A stretch of 64,000 bases of DNA from Panopea generosa. Lineage: Eukaryota; Mollusca; Bivalvia; Adapedonta; Hiatellidae. Every line of letters starts with the position of its first letter. Positions within the stretch are counted from its first letter, which is position 1. The notes under the pieces were generated by a model that saw only the letters and a list, made by a program, of their open reading frames with translations, ran no database searches and was not told where the DNA came from. The position numbers and the translations under genes were made by a program. Positions 10,456-23,479 of this stretch are shown one piece after another. The stretch spans positions 34,650,955 through 34,714,954 of the forward strand of contig CM055898.1 of assembly GCA_029582155.1 (NCBI GenBank), written 5' to 3'.

Positions 10456-12282
10456 TTCAAACTAATTAGGACCTCGACAGCTTAATGACTTATACATGTA
10501 CCTATAGAAATATCTTTCATACCAGTATTATATTGGGTTTAATTTTTGCATTATCAAACTAAATAAATAACAATAATTAATAATTGAAGTGACGGACTAT
10601 AACACATATAGCCTAGTATAGAATTACCTTTTGTCTTCATGGAATGGATGAAATAGCATGATCAAATCTTGTTGAAACCGTCCAAAGTGTTCAGATTCCC
10701 CCACCAGATATTTTTTCACCCATTCATGTATAGTATATGATATTTACCGTATTAGAAATGTACCTCACCCACTTCATTACTAGAGGGTCAGCATAAAAAT
10801 GGCGCGCACGCTTTCTCTTAACTTCTCACTCACTGTACAATTGCGCCCCCTTTTTTTACACGGTAAGGTAACATGATTCTTGCGCTTTAAAAAGTCCTAT
10901 GTAATTTGGTTTACCAGTTAACAGGTTACATTCCTCCTTTGGATAAAATACTTTTAAAAATCTAGCCTTCGTTATACTTTATCAGGTGTGTTCTCTGTAA
11001 AAGTCGTATTCGTTGTTATTAGCTATAATTATATTATGTTTGTTATTTACACTTCAATGTTACTAACGACTTCTATGTGTAAACATGATAGACACTATTT
11101 TACATAACAAATTATATGTAGATAATCAGAAACATACAAATAAAAAAATATTGAGTCATGAATGTTTAAATTATTTTCTTCCATTTGATTTATATTTCGT
11201 TCGCAACACCCTTTTAACCAAATTCCACTGGACAGGTTCACTTTATTTCCGGTTTGGAAAAATTGAACACACCTACGTTTGGCAGTCATTTTGCTTATTT
11301 TGTTAAGGAGTCAATAGAATGCTGGTTACCAGCTCCGTGTCAATCTTCATTGAGACATTGAATGCCGGGCACAATAAGAAGCCCCATCTGCAATGCAAAT
11401 CAGCGATCATTATAGAGGCATTCCGACTGAACATCAGCAACAGGAGAAGACACTCACGCTCAGTCCCTTTCTTGCAGGAATGTCTTGCATCAGAATTTAG
11501 CATTGTTTACATATTTGTATGGTACCATAATGCTTGTTCAGGCTTCAGTTTTGATGTATGAGTGTATCTTGAACGCCGATAGTAACCAATGAAAATAATA
11601 CGGGCTGGATTTCCAGCCCAAACATTGACATTTGTTGTTTGTTAAAATACTTTCGCTACATTAGACTATTGGACTGCAGATCTATTAAAACTAATGAAGA
11701 GCAATATTGAAAAATACAGACTTCTCAATTTATAATTATCCGGAAGTTGCTGAAATAGACACTAAACTGCATTACTTGTTTTTCTTACAGTGCAATGATT
11801 ACGAATTCCAAATATGGTATTATGAAAGCTATACTATGGTTGAAATGATCTTTGAAATAAACTTCAATAAATATATAAAAGTACATATAATTACGTAGGG
11901 TTATAATTCCTTTTTATTAAAATATGTTTTGAAACATACAAAAGGCATTAAATGAATCTATAATTCCAAAGTTTGTAAGTAATGCTGTAATACTAAACCA
12001 GCGGAAAGCAGAACTTCTCAACATAATCACAGTACACAGTATGTAGAAGTGCGATAATTGTACTATAATTAACAACAAGGGACGTAACTCTAGCAAAACT
12101 GACAAACAGCAAAATATTGTTCTTATGTTCTTGATTGCTTGAAACTGACAAATCGAGCCATCAGTGATAACATTTAATTAAGATGTGAACATTGGATTGA
12201 TGTGACAAATAATAAAGAGTCAATTATTAATAGTTATTAAGTCGATAAACAGTTTCATTTTGTGGGGTTAATGATTAGAAAC
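10456..12282. other. AT-rich DNA without a supported gene
   Basis: Contains R2 copy B (10868-10912). Frames at 11085-11306 and 11319-11561 (plus) and 11303-11503 (minus) overlap one another and show no recognisable domain. None is called. Confidence 0.45.
10868..10912 (+). repeat. 45-bp dispersed repeat R2, copy B
   Basis: Near-identical to 8634-8678, in the same orientation. The two copies lie either side of the solo LTR, about 2.2 kb apart. Confidence 0.85.
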
Positions 12283-12381
12283 AGAACATATTTGGAAGAT
12301 GTTCGAAGCTCACATTTTTTTTTCTTTTGCAGTTGATAATATCTGCCGGCTGTCGTCTCCTGACAATGCAAAGAGATAAAA
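12283..12381 (+). other. Membrane-segment-like coding fragment, copy 2
   Basis: Plus-strand frame reading FGRCSKLTFFFLLQLIISAG then CRLLTMQRDKKK and a TAA. It aligns in register with the fragment at 5041-5169. Both have LLQ, then a two-residue hydrophobic pair, ISA, a Cys two residues on, LL, MQ and a basic end. One extra Arg codon here is the only length difference. DNA similarity fades after the stop in both copies, which favours coding descent over a general repeat. There is no visible start. A pyrimidine tract ending in TTTTGCAG lies just inside the frame and could alternatively be a splice acceptor, so the exon boundary is uncertain. Confidence 0.3.
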
Positions 12382-13256
12382 AAAAATAACATAAACTATG
12401 AAAAATGAGGTAGTAATATCCGATAGAGTTTAACTTATAAAAAAAATAGTTGTTATTGTATAGAGAGTAATATATTACGTGTGTCCATATGACACGCATA
12501 TAAATGAGCCGTCTTGATTTACCATCATATTGTTTTAAGTCTCCAATATTTGAGCGCAGCAATGTTTATGTAACCTAAGCGTAATTCTAGGAGTTGTCAC
12601 CATGACATGAACTATTGAAATATATTCTAGAATTGATATGTCACAGTTTCTGGACATGTTGTCTGTCTTCATTCAATGAAATTATTACAAACTTTTGAAA
12701 TTAAAGGATAAGTTAGTTATTATCAAAGCGTCATTTATTTTGCAGCGATTTTTAAAAAAACAACAACACGAAATAACTACTTTTTTATAAATGATAAACA
12801 TTGTCTTGAATTCTCATGACCTTTAATGTAATTACAACAACAGTTTAATCTCTTACGCGAGACTAAATCTTGTTTAAATCTTTTTGACTGGTCAGTAGTT
12901 CTGATATGCAAATTCACGTCTTCTTTGACGAAAATAATCGTAAAATTTCCTATTCAATCGTATATACTATGTGATAATTGTAATTGTTAACATGCAATAT
13001 TTACCATTATGCACATGACTGTGATAGTTATCATTATAAACAATAGATATACAATTATGGACTATTCAGCTGTGCACTATTGCACAAAAGCTGAAAAGTT
13101 CATAACTGTTTTATTATACAAAATATAAATAAATGAATTCTGAGCCTTTATTCGCTTTTTTTATTCAGCTAAGATTATACATTTTATGTAACAATAATGT
13201 TTAAATAAAAAAATGAAAAAAATTAAATTAACAAACAAAATTTAAAAAATAAAATT
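12382..13256. other. AT-rich intergenic DNA
   Basis: No gene or tandem repeat recognised. Confidence 0.5.
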
Positions 13257-13337
13257 TCCGGGTGAGATTTGAACCTTGGCAGAAAAAAATCTTGCATAAG
13301 TCAATGTGTTGACACCACTTGGCCACGGCCTCATCTG
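13257..13337 (-). ncRNA. tRNA-like sequence (tRNA relic or SINE head)
   Basis: On the minus strand, TGGCCAAGTGG at 13315-13325 matches the internal A-box of a Pol III promoter (TRGYNNAGTGG-like). GGTTCAAATCTC at 13264-13275 is close to the B-box (GGTTCGANTCC). The spacing of about 60 bp is right for a tRNA gene. The outer arms (GATGAGGCC... and ...TCACCCGG) do not form a clean acceptor stem, so a functional tRNA is unlikely. AT-rich sequence follows on the minus strand, which could be the degraded tail of a SINE. It lies about 120 bp from the start of the 23-bp minisatellite. Confidence 0.5.
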
Positions 13338-13809
13338 GATAAATGTTTTTATTTTGATATAAACTTAGTTTCTCGAAAATAAGTGCGAATATATCAATTG
13401 ATTGAACAGTTGCCTTTTTGTCATACCCACATCATTATTATCATTATTTTTTCTGAAACGGTCTTTATCAATGCGGGCATGTGGTATTTATCATTGCGAA
13501 CATTTGGTATTCATCAATATGAGCATATGGTATTTATCAATGTGAGCATTTGGTATTTATCATTGTGAGCATATGGTATTTATCAATGTGAGCATATAGT
13601 ATTAACCAATGTGAGCATATAGTACTGATCAATGTAAGCATATGGTACTCATCAATGCGAGCATATGGTATTTATCAATGCGAGCATTTGGTATTTATCT
13701 ATGCGAGCATATGATATTTATCAATGCAAGCATGTGGTATTAATCAATGATAGCATTTGGTATTCATCAATGTGGGCGTATGATATTTATCAATGTGAGT
13801 ATTTGAGTA

Positions 13810-13935
13810 CCCCCCCCCCCAAAAAAAAACAAAAAAAAACAAACAACAAACAACACATTTATTCAATAATTATGTCATTGTGTTGTTGCTGTGTTATTTT
13901 TGTTTTGTTTTTGTTTTTTGTATCGTTATCAATGT
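13810..13935. other. Poly-C / A-rich foldback insertion within the 23-bp array
   Basis: Eleven C are followed by AAAC-rich DNA and later by a T-rich stretch with GTTTT words. The two halves (about 13821-13858 and 13879-13921) form an imperfect inverted repeat around TTCAATAATTATGTC. Array units resume on both sides. Confidence 0.6.
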
Positions 13936-14724
13936 AAGGAATGGATATTTATCATTGTTAGCGTTTGTTTTTATCAATGTGTGTTTACGGTATTTATCAT
14001 TGTGAGCATATAGTATTTGTCAATATGAGCTTTCAGTTTTATCAATGTGAGTATATGGTACATGTATTATCAATGTGAGCATATGGTATTTATCAATGTG
14101 AGTATACGGTATTTATCAATGTGAGCCTATGGTATTTATCAATATGAGTTGTGATATTTATCAATGTGAGCAATTAGTATTTATCAATGTGGGCATATGG
14201 TATTGATCAATGTAAGCATTTGGTATTTATCAATGTGAGCATTTGGTATTTATCAATGTAAGCATATGGTATATATCAATGTGAGCATTTGGTATTGATC
14301 AATGTGAGCATATGGTATTGATCAATGATCGTATTTGGTATTGATGAATGTGGGCATATGGTATTGGTCAATGTGAGCATTGGTATGTATCAATGTAAGC
14401 ATATGGTATTGGTCAATGTGAGCATTTGGTATTGATGAATGTGAACCTTTGGTATTCATCAATGTAAACGTATGGTATTTACCAATGCGAGCATTTGATA
14501 ATAATCAATGTGAACATTTGGTATTCATCAATGTGAGCATATGTTATTTATCAATGTGAGCAGATGGTATTGATCAATATGAATATGGCAATTACATTAA
14601 TATCAACATATAGTTATTTATTAATGTAAGTATGTGGTATTTATAAATTTGAGCATGTGCTATTGATCAATTTAAGCACTTAATATTTATCAAAATGAGC
14701 ATAGGGCTTTTATCGATATGAGCA

Positions 14725-14753
14725 GCTCATATTGATGAATACCATATGCTCAT
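14725..14753 (-). repeat. Single inverted unit in the 23-bp array
   Basis: GCTCATATTGATGAATACC and the following ATATGCTCAT are the reverse complement of the surrounding unit. The left junction is the dyad ATATGAGC-A-GCTCATAT. Normal orientation resumes by about 14760. Confidence 0.8.
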
Positions 14754-15715
14754 CTTAATGAGAGCATCAATGTGAGCATTTGGTATTTATCAGTGTGAGC
14801 ATATGGTATTAATGAATGTGAACATTTGTTATTGATCAATGTGAGCAATTGGTATATATCAATATAAGCATATGGTATTCGTCAATTTCAGCATTTGGTA
14901 TTTATGAATGTGAACCTTTGGTATTCATCAATGTAAGCGTATGGTATTTACCAATGTGAGCATTTGATAATGATCAATGTGAACATTTGGTATTCATCAA
15001 TGTGAGCATATGGTATTCATCAATGTAAGCTTATGGTATTCATCAATGTAAGCATATGTTATTTATCAATGTGAGCATATGGTATTTATCAATGTGAGCA
15101 TTCGGTTTTAACAATGTGAGCATATGGTACATGTTTTAATTAACGGGAGTGTATGGTATTTATCAATGTGATTATACAGTATTTATCAATGTGAGCATAT
15201 GGTATTTACCAATGTGAGCATTTGATGATGATCAATGTGAGCATATGGTATGTATCAATATGAGCATATGGTTTTGATCAATATGAGTATGACAATTTCA
15301 TTTATATGAACATATGGTATTTATAAATGTAAGTATGTGATATTTATCAATTTGAGCGTGTGTTATTTATCAATGTGAGCATTTAAAATTGATCAATGTG
15401 AGGATATGATATTCATCAATATGAGCTTGTGCTATTTATCAATGTATGCATTTAGTATTTATCAATGTGGGCATATCGTATTTATCAATGTAAGCATATG
15501 GTTTTTATCAATATAAGCATATGGTATTTATCAGTATGAGAATGTGATAATTATCAATGTGAACATAAGGTATTTATCAATGTGAGCAACAGATATATAT
15601 CAATGTAAGCATTTGGTATTTATCAATGTTAGGATGGGATATTTATAAGTGTTAGCATTTGTTTTATCAATGCGAGTTTACGGTATTTATCATTGTGAGC
15701 ATATAGTATTTATAA

Positions 15716-16626
15716 CTGTTCTACATCTGTGGCGAAAATTTATAAATTTATAAATATTTAAAGAAGATTTTAAAAATGGGCTAAAAATAGAAAATATTCA
15801 CACAAAATAACTGCAAGCATAATAATTAATTTCTACAAATTTTAAAAGTAAAGGTCACCACCCAAAGTTTTTATCATAACATTTATCTTTGTACTAAAAC
15901 CACAAAACTATTTTGGTGAGTTCTGGAGGTATTGTGTTTTTATAAAAGATTTATAAAACGTCAAATGTACAACCAAAACTTTAGACAAGTGCCTGTAGTT
16001 GTCTTTCTAACCTTACGCCCCTGGTTACTAAATAAGCGTAACGCGATATTTTTTTTAAATAAAGCAAGGTCTCTCTTTAAATGTATCATCACTTCATCAT
16101 TTGAACAACAAATCTAAATCAAATGTAAATTGTTTAAAATGAACTACATAAAGGAGATGACAGTGATAGTTATTAAAAAAGAAATTATCCATTGAACTTT
16201 GAAATGCCTATGATTGATACGGTGACATATAAAATAGGTATAGTACATGATTTTTATAAGAATTTTGACCTACTTGTATAAGTTACTGTCTGAAAAAGCT
16301 GCTCTAGTTTGTGTGCATGTATCTATAAGCAGGCCAAATGTCTTTATGACTTTTAACAATGCTATATTTTCGAGTAGTGTAATATGACGTAAATAAAAAA
16401 TCAAAACAGAACGGTCTAATTGTAACCGGGATTTTAAAGTGCATCGACATATTTTTGTTGTTGAAGAAATAGTTTTAGATCTTCCATAGAAATAACATTT
16501 AAGATTCTTACGCCAACGAAATAAAAGTGTGTTAAGCGGTTGGGCATTTTTTTTGTTAGAAATGCAAAAATGTCATATTTCTTTGTGCATATGAGAATAT
16601 TGGAACATTTTCATGATATCTTACAA
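15716..16626. other. AT-rich spacer between two tandem arrays
   Basis: Unique-looking AT-rich sequence between the 23-bp and 76-bp arrays. No gene recognised. A 61-codon frame at 15932-16117 has no recognisable features. Confidence 0.5.
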
Positions 16627-18810
16627 GAAACAGGCGCCTGGTTACAAAAGCTACCATCCCACCAGATCATTTTCACTTTCCTTGACGTATAAGCTTGCAT
16701 TACAGAAGGTGCCTGTTTAAAAACCTACCATCCTACAAGACCATTTTCACTCTATCCCTCACGTATAAACTTGCAGAACACAAGGTGCCTGGTTAAAAAA
16801 ACTACCATCCAACCAGATCATTCTCATTTTATACCTCACGTATAAACTTCCTGTACACCATCCCACCAGACTATTCTCACTCTATCCCTCACGTATAAGC
16901 TTCCAGTACACAAGGTGCATGGTTTAAAAAAAACACCATCACTCAAGACCATTCTCACTCTATCCCTCACTTATAAACTGGCAGTACACAAGGTGCCAGG
17001 TAAAAAAAACAACATCTCACCAGACCATCCCACTCTCTCCCTCACGTATAAGCTTGCAGAACACAAAGTGTCTGGTTAAAAAAACACCATTACACAAGAC
17101 CATTCTCACTCTCTCCCTCACGTATAAGCTTGCAGAACACAAGGTGTCTTGTTAAAATAAACACCATCACACAAGACCATTCTCACTCTCTCCCTCACGT
17201 ATAAGCTTGCAGAACACAAAATGTCTTGTTAAAAAAACACCATCACACAAGACCATTCTCACTCTCTCCCTCACGTATAAGCTTACAGAACACAAGATGT
17301 CTGGTTTAAAAAAAAAATCATCCAACAAGACCATTCTCAATCTCTCCCTCACGGATAAGCTTGCAGAACACAAGGTGCCTGGTTAAAAAAAACACCATCC
17401 CACAAGACTATTCTCATTCTGTCCCTCACGGACAAGCTTGCAGATCAAAAGGAGTCTTGTTAAAAAAATACACCATCACAAAAGACCATTCTCACTCTCT
17501 CCCTCTTGTATAAGCTTGCAGAACACAAGAGCCTGGTTAAAAAAAAACACCAGCACACAAGACCATTCTCACTCTCTCCCTCACGTATAAGCTTGCAGAA
17601 CACAAGGTGTCTGGTTAAAAAAAACACCATCAAACAAGCACATTCTCTCTCTCTCCCTCACGTATAAGCTTGCAGAACACAAGAGCCTGGTTAAAGAAAA
17701 ACACCATCACACAAGACCACTCTCACTCTCTCCCTCACGTATACGCTTGCAAAACACAAGAGCTTGGTTAAAAAAACACCATAACACAAGACCATTCTCA
17801 CTCACTCCTTCACGTATAAGGTTGCAATACATAATGTGTCTGGTTAAAGAAAACACCATCCCAAAAGACCATTCTCACTCTCTTCCTCACGTATAAGCTT
17901 GCAGAACACAAGGTGTCTGGTTAAAAAAAAACACCATCACACAAGACCATTCTCACTCTCTCCCACACGTATAAGCTTGCAGAACACAAGGTGTCTGGTT
18001 AAAGAAAACACCATCCCAAAAGCCCATTCTCACTCTATCCCTCACGTATAAGCTTGCAGAACACAAGGTGTTTGGTTAAAAATACACCATCACATAAGAC
18101 CATTCTCGCTCTCTCCCTCACGTATAAGCTTGCAGAACACAAGATGTCTGGTTAAAAAAACACCAGTACACAAGACCATTCTCACTCTCTCCGTCAGGTA
18201 TAAGATTGCAGAACCCAAGGTGTCTGGTTAAAAAAAACACCATCAGACAAGACCATTCTCACTCTCTCCCTCACGTATAAGCTTGCAAAACACAAGGTGT
18301 CTTGTTAAAAAAACACAATCACACAAGACCATTCTCACTCTCTCCCTCACGTATAAGCTTACAGAACACAAGAGCCTGGTTAAAAAAACACCAACACACA
18401 AGACCATTCTCACTCTCTCTCTCTCACGTATATGCTTGCAGAACACAAGGTGTCTGGTTAAAAAAACACCATTACACAATACCATTCTCACTCTCTCACT
18501 CACGTATAAGCTTTCAGTACATAATGTGTCTGGTTAAAAAAACACCATTACACAAGACCATTCTCACTCTCTCCCTCACGTATCAGCTTGCAGAACACAA
18601 GAGCCTGGTTAAAAAAAACACCATCATACAAGACCATTCTCACTCTCTCCCTCACGTATAAGCTTGCAGAACACAAGAGCTTGGTTAAAAAAAAAACACC
18701 ATCACACAAGACCATTCTCACTCTCTCCCTCACGTATAAGCTTGCAGAACACAAGGTGTCTGGTTAAAAAAAAAACACCATCACGCAAGACCATTCTCAT
18801 TCTCTCCCTC

Positions 18811-19118
18811 ACGTATAAGCGTGAAGAACACAAGAGCCTGGTTAAAAAAAAAACACAAACACACAAGACCACTCTCACTATCTCCCTCACGTATAAGCTT
18901 GCAGAACACAAGAGTTTGGTTAAAAAAAACACCATAACAGAAGACCATTCTCACTCTCTCCCTCACGTATAAGCGTGAAGAACACAAGAGCCTGGTTAAA
19001 AAAAAAACACAAACACACAAGACCACTCTCACTATCTCCCTCACGTATAAGCTTGCAGAACACAAGAGTTTGGTTAAAAAAAACACCATAACAGAAGACC
19101 ATTCTCACTCCCTCCCTC
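18811..19118. repeat. 154-bp (two-monomer) duplication in the 76-bp array
   Basis: A dimer starting ACGTATAAGCGTGAAGAAC is repeated after 154 bp (18811 and 18965). Both copies include the otherwise rare GCGTGAAG and ACCACTCTCACTATC variants. Confidence 0.85.
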
Positions 19119-19200
19119 ACGTATAAGGTTGCAATACATAATGTGTCTGGTTAAAGAAAACACCATCCCAAAAGACCATTGTCACTCTCTTCCTCACGTA

Positions 19201-19814
19201 TAAGCTTGCAGAACACAAGGTGTCTGGTTAAAAAAAAAAAACATCACACAAAACCATTCTCACTCTCTCCCTCACGTATAAGCTTGCAGAACACAAGGTG
19301 TCTGGTTAAAGAAAACACCATCCCAAAAGCCCATTCTCACTCTGTCCCTCACGTGTAAGCTTGCAGAACACAAGGTGTCTGGTTAAAAATACACCATCAC
19401 ATAAGACCATTCTCACTCTCTCCCTCACGTATAAGCTTGCAGAACACAAGATGTCTGGTTAAAAAGACACCAGTACACAAGACCATTCTCACTCTCTGCG
19501 TCACGTATAAGCTTGCAGAACACAAGGTGTCTGGTTAAAAAAAAAAAACATCACACAAAACCATTCTCACTCTCTCCCTCACGTATAAGCTTGCAGAACA
19601 CAAGGTGTCTGGTTAAAGAAAACACCATCCCAAAAGCCCATTCTCACTCTGTCCCTCACGTGTAAGCTTGCAGAACACAAGGTGTCTGGTTAAAAATACA
19701 CCATCACATAAGACCATTCTCACTCTCTCCCTCACGTATAAGCTTGCAGAACACAAGATGTCTGGTTAAAAAGACACCAGTACACAAGACCATTCTCACT
19801 CTCTGCGTCACGTA
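19201..19814. repeat. 307-bp (four-monomer) higher-order repeat, two copies
   Basis: The four-monomer block beginning at 19201 recurs at 19508. Both carry the same rare changes: a long A run before ACATCACAC, GTCCCTCACGTGTAAGC, AAAAAGACACCAGTAC and CTCTGCGTCACG. Confidence 0.88.
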
Positions 19815-22645
19815 TAAGCTTGCAGAACACAAGGTGCCTGGTTAAAAAAAACACCATCCCACAAGACCATTCTCATTCTGTCCCTCACGGACAACCTTGC
19901 AAATAACAAGGCGTTTGGTTAAAAAAAACACCAGCACACAAAACCATTCTAGCTCTGTCCTTCACGTATAAGCTTGCAGAACACAAGGTGTCTGGTTAAA
20001 AAAAAAACACCATCACACAATACCATTCTCACTCTCTCCCTCACGTATAAGGTTGCAGAACACAAGGTGTCTTGTTAAAAAAAAAACACCATCACACAAG
20101 CCAATTCTCTCTCTCTCTCTCTCTCACATATAAACTTGCAGAACACAAGAGCCTGGTTAAAGAAACACCATCAGACAAGACCATTCTCACTCACTCCCTC
20201 ACGTATAAGCTTGCAGAACACAAGAGCTTGGTTAAAAAAAACACCATAACACAAGACCATTCTCACTCACTCCTTCACGTATAAGGTTGCAATACATAAT
20301 GTGTCTGGTTAAAGAAACCACCATCCCAAAATACCATTCTCACTCTCTTCCTCATGTATAAGCTTGCAGAACACAAGGTGTCTGGTTAAAAAAAACACCA
20401 TCACACAATACCATTCTCACTCTCTCCCTCACGTATAAGCTTGCAGAACACAAGGTGTCTGGTTAAAGAAAACACCATCCCAAAAGCCCATTCTCACTCT
20501 ATCCCTCACGTATAAGCTTGCAGAACACAAGGTGTCTGGTTAAAAATACACCATCACATAAGACCATTCTCACTCTCTCCCTCACTTATAAGCTTGCAGA
20601 ACACAAGATGTCTGGTTAAAAAAACACCAGTACACAAGACCATTCTCACTCTCTGCGTCACGTATAAGCTTGCAGAACTCAAGGTGTCTTGTTAAAAAAA
20701 ACACCATCACAGAAGACCACTCTCATTCTCTCCCTCACGTATAAGCTTGCAAAACACAAGGTGTCTTGTTAAAAAAACCCATCACACATGACCATTCTCA
20801 CTTTCTCCCTCACGTATAAACTTGCAGTACATAAGGTGCCTGGTTAAAAAAAACACCATCCCACAAGACCATTCTCATTCTGTCCCTCAAGGACAAGCTT
20901 GCAAATAACAAGGCGTCTGGTTAAAAAAAACACTATCATACAAGACCATTCTCACTCTCTCCCTCACGTATAAGCTTGCAGAACACAAGAGCCTGGTTAA
21001 AAAAACACCAGCACACAAAACCATTCTAGCTCTGTCCTTCACGTATAAGCTTGCAGAACACAAGATGTCTGGTTAAAAAAAACACCATCACACAAAACCA
21101 TTCTCACTCTCTCCCTCACATATAAACTTGCAGAACACAAGAGCCTGGTTAAAAAAAACACCATAAAACAAGACCATTCTCACTCACTCCCTCACGTATA
21201 AGCTTGCAGAACACATGGTTTTTGGTTAAAAAAAACACCATTCTGTAAGACCATTCTCACTCTCTCCAACACGTATAAGTTTGCAGAACACAAGAGCCTG
21301 GTTAAAAAAAGCACCATCACACAAAACCATTCTCACTCTCTCCCTCACGTATAATCTTGCATTACACAAGGTGTCTGGTTAAAAAACACCATTACACAAG
21401 ACCATTCTCACACTCTCCCTCACGTATAAGCTTGCAGAACACAAGAGCTTGGTTAAAAAAAAGCACAATCACACAAGACCATTCTCACTCTCTCCCTCAC
21501 ATATAAGCTTGCAGAACACAAGGTGTCTGGTTAAAAAAACACCACCGCACAAGACCATTCTCACTTTTACCCTCACGTATAATCTTGCAGATCACAAGAG
21601 CCTGGTTAAAAAAACACCATTACACAAGACCATTCTCACTCTCTCCCTCACATATAAGCTTGCAGAACACAAGGTGTCTGGTTAAAAAAACACTATCCAA
21701 CAAGACAATTCTCACTCTATCCCTCACGTATAAGCTTGCTGAACACAAGGTGTCTGGTTAATAAAACACCATCCCACAAGACCATTCTGACTCTCTCCCT
21801 CACGGATAAGCTTGCAGAACACAAACTGTCTTGTTAAAAAAAACACCATCACACAAGACCATTCTCACTCTCTCCCTCACGTATAAGCTTACAGAACACA
21901 AGATTTCTGGTTTAAAAAAAATCATCGAACAAGACCATTCTCAATCTGTTCCTCATGGACAAGCTTGCAAATAACAAGGCGTCTGGTTAAAAAAAACACC
22001 ATCATACAAGACAATTCTCACTCTCTCCCTCACGGATAAGCTTGCAGAACACATGGTGTTTGGTTAAAAAAAACACCATTCTGTAAGACCATTCTCACTC
22101 TCTCCCACACGTATAAGTTTGCAGAACACAAGAGCCTGGTTAAAAAAAACACCATCACACAAGACCATTCTCACTTCCTCCCTCACGTACAAGCTTGCAG
22201 AACACAAGGTGTCTGGTTAAAAAAAACACCATCATACAAGACCATTCTCACTCTCTCCCTCACGGATAAGCTTGCATTACACTAGGTGTCTGGTTAAAAA
22301 AACACAATCATACAAGACCATTCTCACTCCCTCCCTCACGTATAAGCTTGCATTACACTAGGTGTCTGGTTAAAAAAACACCATCATACATGACCATTCT
22401 CACTTTCTCCCTCACGTATAATCTTGCATTACACAAGGTGTCTGGTTAAAAAAACACCATCATACAAGACCATTCTCATTTCCTCCCTCACGTATAATCT
22501 TGCATTACACAAGGTGTCTGGTTAAAAAACACCATTACACAAGACCATTCTCACTCTCTCCCTCACGTATAAGCTTGCATTACAGAAGAGCCTAGTTAAA
22601 AAAAACACCATCACCCAAGACCATTCTTACTCTCTCCCTCACGTA

Positions 22646-23340
22646 TAATCTTGCATTACACAAGGTGTCTGGTTAAAAACACCATTACACAAGACCATTC
22701 TCACTCTCTCCCTCACGTATAAGCTTGCAGTACAGAAGAGCCTAGTTAAAAAAACACCATCACCCAAGACCATTCTTACTCTCTCCCTCACGTATAATCT
22801 TGCATTACACAAGGTGTCTGGTTAAAAAACACCATTACACAAGACCATTCTCACTCTCTCCCTCACGTATAAGCTTGCAGTACAGAAGAGCCTAGTTAAA
22901 AAAAACACCATCACCCAAGACCATTCTTACTCTCTCCCTCACGTATAATCTTGCATTACACAAGGTGTCTGGTTAAAAAACACCATTACACAAGACCATT
23001 CTCACTCTCTCCCTCACGTATAAGCTTGCAGTACAGAAGAGCCTAGTTAAAAAAAACACCATCACCCAAGACCATTCTTACTCTCTCCCTCACGTATAAT
23101 CTTGCATTACACTAGGTGTCTGGTTAAAAAACACCATTACACAAGACCATTCTCATTCTCTCCCTCACGTATAATCTTGCATTACACTAGGTGTCTGGTT
23201 AAAAAACACCATTACACAAGACCATTCTCACTCTCTCCCTCACGTATAATCTTGCATTACACAAGGTGTCTGGTTAAAAAACACCATTACACAAGACCAT
23301 TCTCACTCTCTCCCTCACGTATAAGCTTGCAGTACAGAAG
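22646..23340. repeat. ~151-bp dimeric higher-order repeat
   Basis: Two monomer types alternate: AATCTTGCATTACACAAGGT with a short A run, and AAGCTTGCAGTACAGAAGAG with CCTAGTTAAAA, CATCACCCAAG and ATTCTTACTC. The second type starts at 22721, 22871 and 23022, giving a 150-151 bp dimer period. The same dimer recurs inside the larger duplicated blocks. Confidence 0.85.
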
Positions 23341-23479
23341 AGCCTAGTTAAAAAAAACACCATCACCCAAGACCATTCTTACTCTCTCCCTCACGTATAA
23401 TCTTGCATTACACAAGGTGTCTGGTTAAAAAACACCATTACACAAGACCATTCTCACTCTCTCCCTCACGTATAAGCTT

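Larger units (their letters stand above)
13456..15715. repeat. 23-bp minisatellite, roughly 90 units
   Basis: Head-to-tail units of the form TATCAATGTGAGCATATGG plus TATT run for about 2.2 kb. Frequent variants include GAGCATTTGG, GTAAGC, GTATTGATC and CATCAATG. Units at the left edge use GCG/ATT versions and those at the right edge are more degenerate. The array is broken by an A/C-rich and T-rich insertion at about 13810-13935, and one unit is inverted at 14725-14753. Since 23 is not a multiple of three, the short frames over it are by-products of the repeat. Confidence 0.93.

Noticed and set aside
11085-11561. Overlapping frames on both strands near 11.1-11.6 kb
   Set aside because: They overlap each other in conflicting frames and show no domain, signal peptide or repeat of known families.
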